From positions 1-5,725 of the forward strand of contig QMUE01000106.1 of assembly GCA_003663535.1 (NCBI GenBank): 5,725 bases of DNA. Reading direction: 5' to 3'. Source of the stretch: Thermococci archaeon. GTDB taxonomy: Archaea > Methanobacteriota_B > Thermococci > Thermococcales > Thermococcaceae. Numbering within the stretch: the first letter of the stretch is position 1; each line of letters starts with the position of its first letter. The notes under the pieces are model-generated. The model was given only the letters and a program-made list of their open reading frames with translations. It was not told the DNA's origin and did not search any database. This document shows positions 1 through 4,683 of this stretch, piece by piece. A program made the position numbers and the translations under genes.

Positions 1-90
1 ATGCTCATGCAATATGATAACAGCGAAGTCGTGAAAGAACTTCAAGAAAGAATAAAGAAACTTGAAAAAGAACTTGGAATTAAAGCTTGA
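1..90 (+). CDS. tfe: Transcription factor E alpha subunit, C-terminal end (5' truncated by window)
   Basis: Frame 1 is open from the first base to a TGA at 88-90 and gives 29 residues. The peptide begins MLMQYDNSEVVKELQ and ends KKLEKELGIKA. A YDN motif followed by a short charged, leucine-spaced helix is typical of the end of archaeal TFE alpha, just after its C-terminal zinc ribbon; the zinc-ribbon cysteines would lie upstream of the window. TFE alpha assists TBP/TFB-dependent initiation by stabilising the open promoter complex with RNA polymerase. The gene lies 34 nt upstream of the DUF2110 gene on the same strand, so the two are probably co-transcribed. Only the tail is visible, so the name rests on this short motif and on remembered gene order in euryarchaea. 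The first ATG in the window is an internal methionine, not the start. Confidence 0.75.
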   Translation: MLMQYDNSEVVKELQERIKKLEKELGIKA

Positions 91-113
91 TTTTTAAGTA
101 CTAATGAACTGCG

Positions 114-121
114 GGGATGAT
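114..121 (+). promoter_or_regulatory. Shine-Dalgarno site setting the DUF2110 start
   Basis: GGGATGAT, read with the G before it, matches the Thermococcales consensus GGAGGTGAT at seven of nine positions and sits 3 nt before the ATG at 125. An in-frame ATG at 104 has no such site upstream, so 125 is preferred. Confidence 0.6.
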
Positions 122-124
122 AAG

Positions 125-856
125 ATGGAAATAGTTATTCTTGAGAAAATTTATGGAGATCGAAGTGGTTTTCAGAAACTTGATAAAAAACTAGATTCTC
201 TTATTGGAGATTTAGAAGTTTCTTGGAAAATAAGAATCACTCAAAAGCAATGGGTAAAAATAACACTCGAAGGAGAAGATACAGAAATTTCCACAAATCT
301 CATTAGGGAAGAATTTGGAGAAGTTCCATATAAGCTAAACACCATTAAAGAAGGGGAAACATATAAAGGACGCTTTATAGACCTAGGAAAAGTTGGATAT
401 GGAGTATATACCGATATAGGTGTCTTTTCACCTACTCCAAAAGATGCCCTCATTCCTCTTTATTATCTTAAATCCATATTTGGGGAAAAACCAGTTCGAC
501 AAATGATAAGAGAATTTGGATGGGTAGACTACCTCCCTATTGAAATTGAGATAAAAAAAGTAGAGTTTGGCACAAGAGAAGTCGAAGCAGAATTTACAGA
601 AAAGCAGGTTAAGAGAATAAAGAAATGGTTGAGCGATGGCCACGATAAAATTTTCGTCACCGGCACAGTAAGTGAGAATATTGAAAAGGCCCTTCTAGAA
701 ACAGGGCATTCCAGGGATGTTATACGCCTAGAAGAGCTTGGATTGATGGAGAGTTTGTTAGTCCTTAAAAAAGGCACTCAAGCCCCGGGGATAATAAAAG
801 AGATTGGACCCTATGTGAGATCGGCGACTTTTGGTGCAATTAAATTCTCCAAATAA
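125..856 (+). CDS. DUF2110 family protein with S1/OB-like core
   Basis: This encodes a complete 243-residue soluble protein with no signal peptide or membrane segment. I recognise it as the archaeal DUF2110 family, whose function is unknown. Residues about 1-75 form an alpha/beta N-terminal part starting MEIVILEKIYGDRSGF. Residues about 78-150 resemble an S1-like OB fold: YKGRFIDLG, then GYGVYTDIGV (91-100), then ALIPLYYL (108-115), matching the S1 order of G-x-V, G-[AV]-[FY]-V-D-I-G and a downstream strand. The rest contains a likely alpha/beta segment around KIFVTGTVSENIEKALLE and a conserved-looking tail ending FGAIKFSK. The ATG at 125 is chosen over the in-frame ATG at 104 because of its ribosome binding site. 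The gene follows tfe by 34 nt and ends just before an oligo-T terminator. Linkage to tfe and the OB-like core suggest RNA or nucleic-acid binding in transcription or translation, but that is inference. The family call is firmer than the function. Confidence 0.8.
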   Translation: MEIVILEKIYGDRSGFQKLDKKLDSLIGDLEVSWKIRITQKQWVKITLEGEDTEISTNLIREEFGEVPYKLNTIKEGETYKGRFIDLGKVGYGVYTDIGVFSPTPKDALIPLYYLKSIFGEKPVRQMIREFGWVDYLPIEIEIKKVEFGTREVEAEFTEKQVKRIKKWLSDGHDKIFVTGTVSENIEKALLETGHSRDVIRLEELGLMESLLVLKKGTQAPGIIKEIGPYVRSATFGAIKFSK

Positions 857-861
857 CTTTC

Positions 862-881
862 CTTTTTACTTTTCTAAAAAG
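862..881. terminator. Symmetric, probably bidirectional oligo-T terminator
   Basis: CTTTTTA (862-868) and TAAAAAG (875-881) are perfect inverted 7-mers around a 6-nt pyrimidine loop. The element fills most of the 25-bp gap between two convergent stop codons (856 and 882). Each strand therefore shows a T5 run soon after a stop codon. Archaeal RNA polymerase terminates at T-runs, so the element could serve both genes. The + strand also has further T tracts at 858-874. Confidence 0.65.
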
Positions 882-2261
882 TTAGAGTTCCTGCAGACTA
901 CCCTCTCCTCCTAAGGAGGAGGTTTGGAAAAGAAGGATTAAACGTATGACAAGGCCTGATGATACCAAAATAAGGGCCGGAAAGATTTCTGGAATAACGG
1001 GCAACAAGACCAACAAACTGAGGAATAACCAAAAGAGAAGGGCTTTACCACCTTTCATCCTCATTATCAATGTTTTAAAATTAAATACGGCATAAATGAT
1101 TAAAATGAGCTGGATAAAGTCCTCTTTTACAAACAGCATTAAGTAATCAAAGTTCGCATCTAATGGCCATTTAGGGAAAGGTACTTTGAAGTAAAGATTT
1201 CCAACAAGAAACCCAATTATTGTGAGACCCAAATATAAGTAATTCCTCATAGACTTTGTTGGAAATGCCAAGAACATGAAAAAAGGTATTAAAACAAAAT
1301 ACGGCCATATTAAAGCCCCAAAAGTGGTGATAACCGATAAAACCGCGATTCGTTTTATTGATTTAGCGGTTTCTTCAGTAAACATTGTATTCAAAATTAT
1401 TCCCAACACAATTACAAGGACAAATACCTCAAATAGGCATTCATTAAAGTTCTCAAGGGAGTGTCGAAAAGTAGGGGATGCGAAAGTGAGTCCAAAAACC
1501 ACAAAACCAAGTTCCCTGTATGACTTTGGGGCAATAAAAAATGATAAAGTTGCAATCAAGAATAACAAAAATAAATGAAGGATAAAAAGGGCCTCTTCAC
1601 TTGGAGAGTAGGTATTGAAATAGAGACCAAGAACCAATGTTAAAGGAGTCCCCTCCTTACCCAATAAAGCATCTTGAAACGTTGATCTTACAAATCCTTC
1701 ATCAATCGTAAACAAATTGGAATTAGAAAACCAAAGAACAATGAGAGCTACTGTTAAAATATAGAAAAAATGAGTGTAGGCCCCATTTTTTGAGAAAATG
1801 AAAGTAAATAAAATGACTAGTAAAATTCCAATCAAAAGACTTCCGTATACTTCCTGAGTTCTAAAGGCATGCTTTTGAGAAAAGGCCCTTTCAATCAAAT
1901 ATATATTCTCTTCACTTCCAGTGAAAAACACCACATTATCAAGAACAATTACTGAAGGTTTCAGTGAAGCCTCATAAGGAAGACCCGTTAAATGCCAGAA
2001 TTCCATCATTTTTGGGTTTTCATACACGTTTCCTACAAGAACAATCGTATCTTCACCTTTTTCCTTGAATCTCGAGAGTTTTTCATCCAAATATTTGGCC
2101 CAAGCCTTAGAATATTCACTCTCACCTGGAAGTACGTGGTAACTCCTTCCATTATCAAGAAAACTTTCAAAAGCTTTTTCATTTGGGTAAAAGTCTAACT
2201 CCGCCGCTAAAACCAGCTGGAACACTAGCATCATTAGCAATATTGGTAAAATCTTTTTCAT
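882..2261 (-). CDS. Polytopic membrane protein with N-terminal extracytoplasmic domain; possible divergent GT-C-like protein
   Basis: I do not recognise this 459-residue protein by family. Residues 1-20 look like a cleavable signal peptide: lysines at 2-3, a hydrophobic core, then LVLAA. Residues about 21-135 are a soluble domain predicted to lie outside the cell, with alternating strands and helices around TIVLVGNVYENP (72-83) and PSVIVLDNVVFFTGSEEN (102-119). Residues about 139-446 hold roughly ten hydrophobic helices with short loops. The first big loop contains DEG (187-189) and a downstream GTPL (204-207). A later segment reads FASPTF (260-265), followed by E274 and E278 at the start of a helix. 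Acidic residues after an early helix plus an SP...E motif recall GT-C glycosyltransferases of the PMT/ArnT type, but the similarity is weak. The start is ATG 2261 because GGTGA lies 5 nt upstream; the TTG at 2273 has poor spacing. It is transcribed alone, convergent with the DUF2110 gene. An ion channel or uncharacterised transporter is an alternative. Confidence 0.8.
   Translation of the reverse strand: MKKILPILLMMLVFQLVLAAELDFYPNEKAFESFLDNGRSYHVLPGESEYSKAWAKYLDEKLSRFKEKGEDTIVLVGNVYENPKMMEFWHLTGLPYEASLKPSVIVLDNVVFFTGSEENIYLIERAFSQKHAFRTQEVYGSLLIGILLVILFTFIFSKNGAYTHFFYILTVALIVLWFSNSNLFTIDEGFVRSTFQDALLGKEGTPLTLVLGLYFNTYSPSEEALFILHLFLLFLIATLSFFIAPKSYRELGFVVFGLTFASPTFRHSLENFNECLFEVFVLVIVLGIILNTMFTEETAKSIKRIAVLSVITTFGALIWPYFVLIPFFMFLAFPTKSMRNYLYLGLTIIGFLVGNLYFKVPFPKWPLDANFDYLMLFVKEDFIQLILIIYAVFNFKTLIMRMKGGKALLFWLFLSLLVLLPVIPEIFPALILVSSGLVIRLILLFQTSSLGGEGSLQEL
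905..921. repeat. 17-bp inverted repeat in the 3' end of the membrane protein gene
   Basis: CTCCTCCT (905-912) and AGGAGGAG (914-921) are perfect inverted 8-mers around a single A. On the - strand it lies in codons for TSSLGGE, close to the stop codon. Each strand carries both a GGAGG Shine-Dalgarno-like core and its CCTCC complement. It may form a small hairpin or simply reflect the SSLGG codons. Confidence 0.6.
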
Positions 2262-2266
2262 TGACG

Positions 2267-2271
2267 TCACC
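2267..2271 (-). promoter_or_regulatory. Shine-Dalgarno site of the membrane protein gene
   Basis: GGTGA on the - strand ends 5 nt before ATG 2261. A second GGTGAT further upstream (about 2284-2289) has no start codon at usable spacing. Confidence 0.65.
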
Positions 2272-2326
2272 AAATCAGATTATATCACCTTCACGACCCG
2301 GTCAAGAAATAAATAAAAATAAAAGG

Positions 2327-2339
2327 ATTTAAGTTTTGC
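2327..2339 (-). promoter_or_regulatory. Candidate BRE/TATA promoter for the membrane protein gene
   Basis: On the - strand GCAAAACTTAAAT reads as a purine-rich BRE (GCAAAA) followed by a TATA-like CTTAAAT. Transcription would start about 25 nt downstream, near 2300-2308, giving a leader of roughly 40 to 45 nt before the ATG at 2261. The T-rich stretch between (2306-2324) lies in the expected melting region. No transcript data support it. Confidence 0.4.
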
Positions 2340-2341
2340 CC

Positions 2342-2464
2342 TCAAGCTTTAGGCTCTATTGTGATCTACCCCACCGTGAACAGCGAGGCTTTCAAAAGAT
2401 AAGGCTTTCCATCCTCCTCTTTGCTGTATCCCCTCGCTTTCACCAGGGAAGACTTAGCAGCAAC
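2342..2464. other. GC-richer, structured intergenic island (possible ncRNA, dispersed repeat or decayed gene)
   Basis: The 229-bp intergenic region 2262-2490 is AT-rich at both ends but holds a visibly GC-richer core with internal structure. GTGAA-CA-GCGAGG (2376-2388) pairs with CCTCGC-T-TTCAC (2432-2443), and CCC/GGG could extend the stem outward, around a loop of about 43 nt. GGCTTTC occurs twice in direct orientation (2387-2393 and 2403-2409). On the - strand one frame is open for 42 codons (2369-2494) and reads like protein, including SSLVKARGYSKEEDGKPYLL. It ends in TAG, after which seven more protein-like codons (ITIEPKA) reach a TGA at 2342-2344. That frame has no ATG and no ribosome binding site, so it is not called a gene. 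A structured RNA, a repeat shared among Thermococcales genomes and a gene remnant all fit. Confidence 0.4.
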
Positions 2465-2471
2465 GAAAATT

Positions 2472-2510
2472 AAAGAGCAAAAGCCCAATTTTACTCACTT
2501 TTTGCTCTTT
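2472..2510 (-). terminator. Stem-loop spanning the mrp stop codon
   Basis: AAAGAGCAAAA (2472-2482) and TTTTGCTCTTT (2500-2510) are perfect inverted 11-mers with a 17-nt loop that contains the mrp stop codon (2491-2493). On the mRNA the hairpin is followed by a short AATTTTC tract, which is weak as a T-run. It could be a terminator or a 3'-end protecting structure. Confidence 0.5.
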
Positions 2511-3372
2511 CTTCAAGTTTTTTAACAAGGTTTTTGGCAATTTCCATAAATGCCCTTGCTGCTGAAGTATCTTCGTAAAGTACTATGGGTATTCCATTGT
2601 CACTTGCTTCCCTTGCCTTGGGATCAATGGGAACTTTCCCAATGAAGTCGACTCCTTCCTTCTCTGCGAGTTTCTCTCCACCGCCTTCTCCAAAGAGATC
2701 AATTTTATTCCCACAATGCGGACATATAAGGTAACTCATGTTCTCAATGACTGCTACATAAGGAACCTCCATTTGCTTCATCATGTTAACTGCTTTGCCG
2801 GTATCAAGTAAAGCAACTTCCTGAGGGGTGGTAACTATTATTGCTGCTTCCAAGTTTAAACTCTGAGTAACAGTCAAAATTTGATCACCAGTCCCAGGTG
2901 GAAAATCTACTATCATAAAATCTAAATTGCCCCACTTAACGTCTCCAAGAAGCTGTTTAATGGCCTTTGTAACCAATGGCCCTCTCCATATAATGGGTTG
3001 GTCCTCAGGAACCATGAACCCCATGCTCATAACTTTAATAGGGGTTGTCTGACCTAAAAAGTCGTTCATAGGGGGTATCATTTCAAAATGACCATCTTCA
3101 AACTTTTCAGCTAAAACTTCAGCTTTGTCTACACCAAGCATCTTGGCCACATTAGGTCCATGAACATCAGCATCAAGAACTCCTACAAAATATCCCTGCT
3201 TTGCAAGGGCAGCTGCAAGATTTACTGCTACTGTGGACTTGCCTACACCACCCTTTCCGCTTAAAACTGCAATCTTATATTTCCATTGCTTCTCCTTTTC
3301 TTTTATTCTTTGTGTAAGCGGATCTACTCCCAATCCCGGGACATTAATACTCGGTGGAGTTTTTATCGTCAT
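2491..3372 (-). CDS. Mrp/NBP35/ApbC-family iron-sulfur cluster carrier ATPase
   Basis: This 293-residue cytoplasmic P-loop ATPase binds Fe-S clusters and is thought to deliver them to apoproteins. The deviant Walker A GKGGVGKST (39-47) carries the signature lysine K40 of the SIMIBI/MinD class. Switch I contains DADVHGP (67-73), and Walker B with switch II is VDFPPGTGD (155-163). The CPHC motif (C217, C220) is the conserved pair that holds a bridging [4Fe-4S] cluster at the dimer interface. Downstream are DLFGEGGGE and PIDPKAREASDNG, also typical. The N-terminal four-cysteine ferredoxin-like extension of eukaryotic NBP35 is absent, as is an N-terminal DUF59/MIP18 domain, so this is the short archaeal form. 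The ATG at 3372 is chosen because GAGGTGAT ends 4 nt before it; the GTG at 3381 lies inside that site. It is divergent from the SecD-like gene and has its own promoter. Confidence 0.95.
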   Translation of the reverse strand: MTIKTPPSINVPGLGVDPLTQRIKEKEKQWKYKIAVLSGKGGVGKSTVAVNLAAALAKQGYFVGVLDADVHGPNVAKMLGVDKAEVLAEKFEDGHFEMIPPMNDFLGQTTPIKVMSMGFMVPEDQPIIWRGPLVTKAIKQLLGDVKWGNLDFMIVDFPPGTGDQILTVTQSLNLEAAIIVTTPQEVALLDTGKAVNMMKQMEVPYVAVIENMSYLICPHCGNKIDLFGEGGGEKLAEKEGVDFIGKVPIDPKAREASDNGIPIVLYEDTSAARAFMEIAKNLVKKLEERAKSE

Positions 3373-3376
3373 TTTT

Positions 3377-3384
3377 ATCACCTC
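3377..3384 (-). promoter_or_regulatory. Shine-Dalgarno site setting the mrp start
   Basis: GAGGTGAT on the - strand is a near-full match to the archaeal anti-SD complement and ends 4 nt before ATG 3372. This excludes the overlapping GTG at 3381 as the start. Confidence 0.8.
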
Positions 3385-3418
3385 AAATTTTAGGTTAATC
3401 TAAGAAAAGGTTCTCACT

Positions 3419-3432
3419 CTTATAAGCTTTGC
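3419..3432 (-). promoter_or_regulatory. BRE/TATA promoter of mrp
   Basis: On the - strand GCAAAG (BRE-like) is followed directly by CTTATAAG, a strong TATA box that is itself an 8-bp palindrome. The expected transcription start near 3393-3400 would give a leader of about 20 to 28 nt including the ribosome binding site. The palindrome could in principle work on the + strand, but no purine-rich BRE is present on that side. Confidence 0.6.
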
Positions 3433-3486
3433 TCTGAAATGTAGCAATATGGGACAGAAATGACCCTCTAGACCGTTCTCCTTATT

Positions 3487-3494
3487 GTTGCAAC
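3487..3494. repeat. GTTGCAAC palindrome in the divergent intergenic region
   Basis: This perfect 8-bp palindrome lies about 10 bp upstream of the SecD-like gene's TATA box, a suitable place for an activator. It resembles the SurR sulfur-response motif GTTn3AAC, but the spacer is 2 rather than 3, so it is not called a SurR site. Confidence 0.3.
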
Positions 3495-3498
3495 CTCC

Positions 3499-3513
3499 AA
3501 AAAACATATATTT
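3499..3513 (+). promoter_or_regulatory. Candidate BRE/TATA promoter of the SecD-like gene
   Basis: An A-rich BRE-like run is followed by CATATATTT (3505-3513). A start about 25 nt downstream falls at about 3532-3535, just before the ribosome binding site, giving a very short leader of about 10 nt. A second AT-rich word, CAATATAAG (3523-3531), is too close to the ATG for a normal leader. Confidence 0.5.
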
Positions 3514-3534
3514 GAAAAAGGACAATATAAGTTT

Positions 3535-3541
3535 GGGTGAT
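3535..3541 (+). promoter_or_regulatory. Shine-Dalgarno site setting the SecD-like start
   Basis: GGGTGAT ends 3 nt before ATG 3545. The open frame extends further upstream to 3485, but that portion overlaps the TATA box and lacks a ribosome binding site. Confidence 0.75.
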
Positions 3542-3544
3542 TTT

Positions 3545-4660
3545 ATGGCTGCTAAGTGGATTGTTTTGACAATAATCATCGTATTGCTGACATTCTCTAT
3601 ACTCCTCCCGTTTAATGTCGCTTCAAAAACAGTACCCATGACCGTTGTTACGATTAAAGTAACGGAAAATAGCGCCATTGGAGAGCTTCAGAGCATCATG
3701 ACCATTCTGATTGATAGAATTCATGCCATATCACCCCAAAGCCGGGTTGAGGGGAAAATCCATGAAGGGAGAATAACTTTAATAGTAAAGGGCATGGAAG
3801 TGAATAAAACAGCGCTCCTTGATGAGCTAGTCACAAGGAGAGGTAGGATATACATAGAATTCCAAGGTAATGTTATAGCCACAAACTCCGACATTTTGAA
3901 AGTCTCAAACCCAGTAATTGAGAATTTAAACGGAAAATGGACGTGGAAGCTTCCCTTCAGGATATCTGATGAGGCTGCCCAGAGGTTTGCTAATGCTGTA
4001 AAAGGAAAAACAGGGTACCCTGTCGATATTTTTGTTGACCCCCCTGAGAACTGCCTAATTGTAATGGCTCCGGAATTGTACAGAACGATATCCTCTTCGA
4101 ACTTCGATGCAATGATCCCGGGCTCAATATCCTTTTCCGAGAGGATCCGGCGGGCTTTTAATGTTACTGTAATTCCATATTTTCGTGAGAATGAGAGCAG
4201 TATAAAAGCGCTCGCAGAAAGGAGTAAAAGAGTTGTTCTGATAGGTACCACAGGGGATTTGGAGAAGAAACTGAGAATGACAGGAATAACCGTTGTTTCT
4301 TTCAATGTCTCTGAGCAAAATCCCACACATCCTATCAGCAGGACTCTCGGGCTGTTAGGTTCCTACAGTCTCGGGAAAGGGATGACGACAGGACAGCCTG
4401 TAATGGATATGATGATAGCCAGTTTAAGTTCCACTAGAGAAGAAGCCCTAAAGGAAAGCACTCTATTATATGCCATATTAAGCTCTAAGCCCTTACCTGC
4501 CCAGCTGAAGGTAATTTCCATCGAGCATACGACGACAACGAGTTCATTCTCTTCGACTCTCAAAGCTCCCAATAGTAAAAAGATATGCGGAACTGGAAGT
4601 CTGATGCTTCTCAGCGTGTTTTTACTCTTAGTGCTCTGCAGAATCTGCTGTGGCCGGTAG
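3545..4660 (+). CDS. Stand-alone SecD-like P1 ectodomain protein, truncated after the second membrane helix
   Basis: This 371-residue protein looks like a SecD paralogue cut down to its extracytoplasmic part. Residues about 5-25 form a membrane anchor. Residues 46-106 match the SecD P1 pattern: a helix with DRI (57-59), then GRITLIVKGMEV and LVTRRGRIYIEF. Residues 137-165 (PFRISDEAAQRFA, then GYPVDIFVD) match the SecD strand and its eaA-rF motif. Residues about 195-290 correspond to the long archaeal SecD insertion (VVLIGTTGDLEKKL, LGLLGSYSLGKGMTTG). Residues 299-327 (EEALKESTLLYAILSSKPLP) match the LrsGaLPapl region before TM2. A single helix (353-365) and the Cys-rich end CRICCGR close the protein where full SecD would continue to TM3-TM6. 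The N-terminal D-x-S/T-G-G motif of SecD is not visible. Four of 20 arginines use CGG, unlike the neighbours. Translocation activity is unlikely; a regulatory, chaperone or decaying role is possible. Assignment is from remembered SecD sequences. Confidence 0.75.
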   Translation: MAAKWIVLTIIIVLLTFSILLPFNVASKTVPMTVVTIKVTENSAIGELQSIMTILIDRIHAISPQSRVEGKIHEGRITLIVKGMEVNKTALLDELVTRRGRIYIEFQGNVIATNSDILKVSNPVIENLNGKWTWKLPFRISDEAAQRFANAVKGKTGYPVDIFVDPPENCLIVMAPELYRTISSSNFDAMIPGSISFSERIRRAFNVTVIPYFRENESSIKALAERSKRVVLIGTTGDLEKKLRMTGITVVSFNVSEQNPTHPISRTLGLLGSYSLGKGMTTGQPVMDMMIASLSSTREEALKESTLLYAILSSKPLPAQLKVISIEHTTTTSSFSSTLKAPNSKKICGTGSLMLLSVFLLLVLCRICCGR

Positions 4661-4665
4661 TAGCT

Positions 4666-4680
4666 AAAAAAGAGAAGAAA
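4666..4680 (-). terminator. Oligo-T terminator of the por operon
   Basis: On the - strand, TTTCTTCTCTTTTTT begins 3 nt after the porB TGA. Pyrimidine-rich tracts ending in T6 are typical archaeal terminators, consistent with porB being the last gene of its operon. The + strand has no matching T-run here for the convergent SecD-like gene. Confidence 0.6.
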
Positions 4681-4683
4681 GGT

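Noticed and set aside
1276..1578. 100-codon open frame on the + strand
   Set aside because: It lies wholly antisense to the membrane protein gene, is rich in Lys/Thr/Asn from complementing hydrophobic codons, and lacks a ribosome binding site.
2283..2288. TATCAC half of the Thermococcales glycolytic motif TATCACn5GTGATA
   Set aside because: The second half GTGATA is missing at the required spacing, and the word is also explained as the complement of a GGTGAT-like sequence.
2342..2464. H/ACA guide RNA in the island
   Set aside because: A stem and a downstream ACA can be found on the - strand, but I see no convincing kink-turn or pseudouridylation pocket.
2369..2494. 42-codon protein-like frame in the intergenic island, - strand, as a small gene
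   Set aside because: It has no ATG and no ribosome binding site, begins inside the mrp 3' end, and an equally long open frame exists on the other strand; it is kept only as a possible remnant.
3485..3544. Upstream in-frame extension of the SecD-like gene from 3485
   Set aside because: It overlaps the candidate TATA box and lacks a ribosome binding site, whereas ATG 3545 has GGGTGAT at correct spacing and begins directly with a membrane anchor.
3721..4326. 201-codon open frame on the - strand
   Set aside because: It is antisense to the SecD-like gene, resembles no family, and has no promoter or ribosome binding site that I can see.
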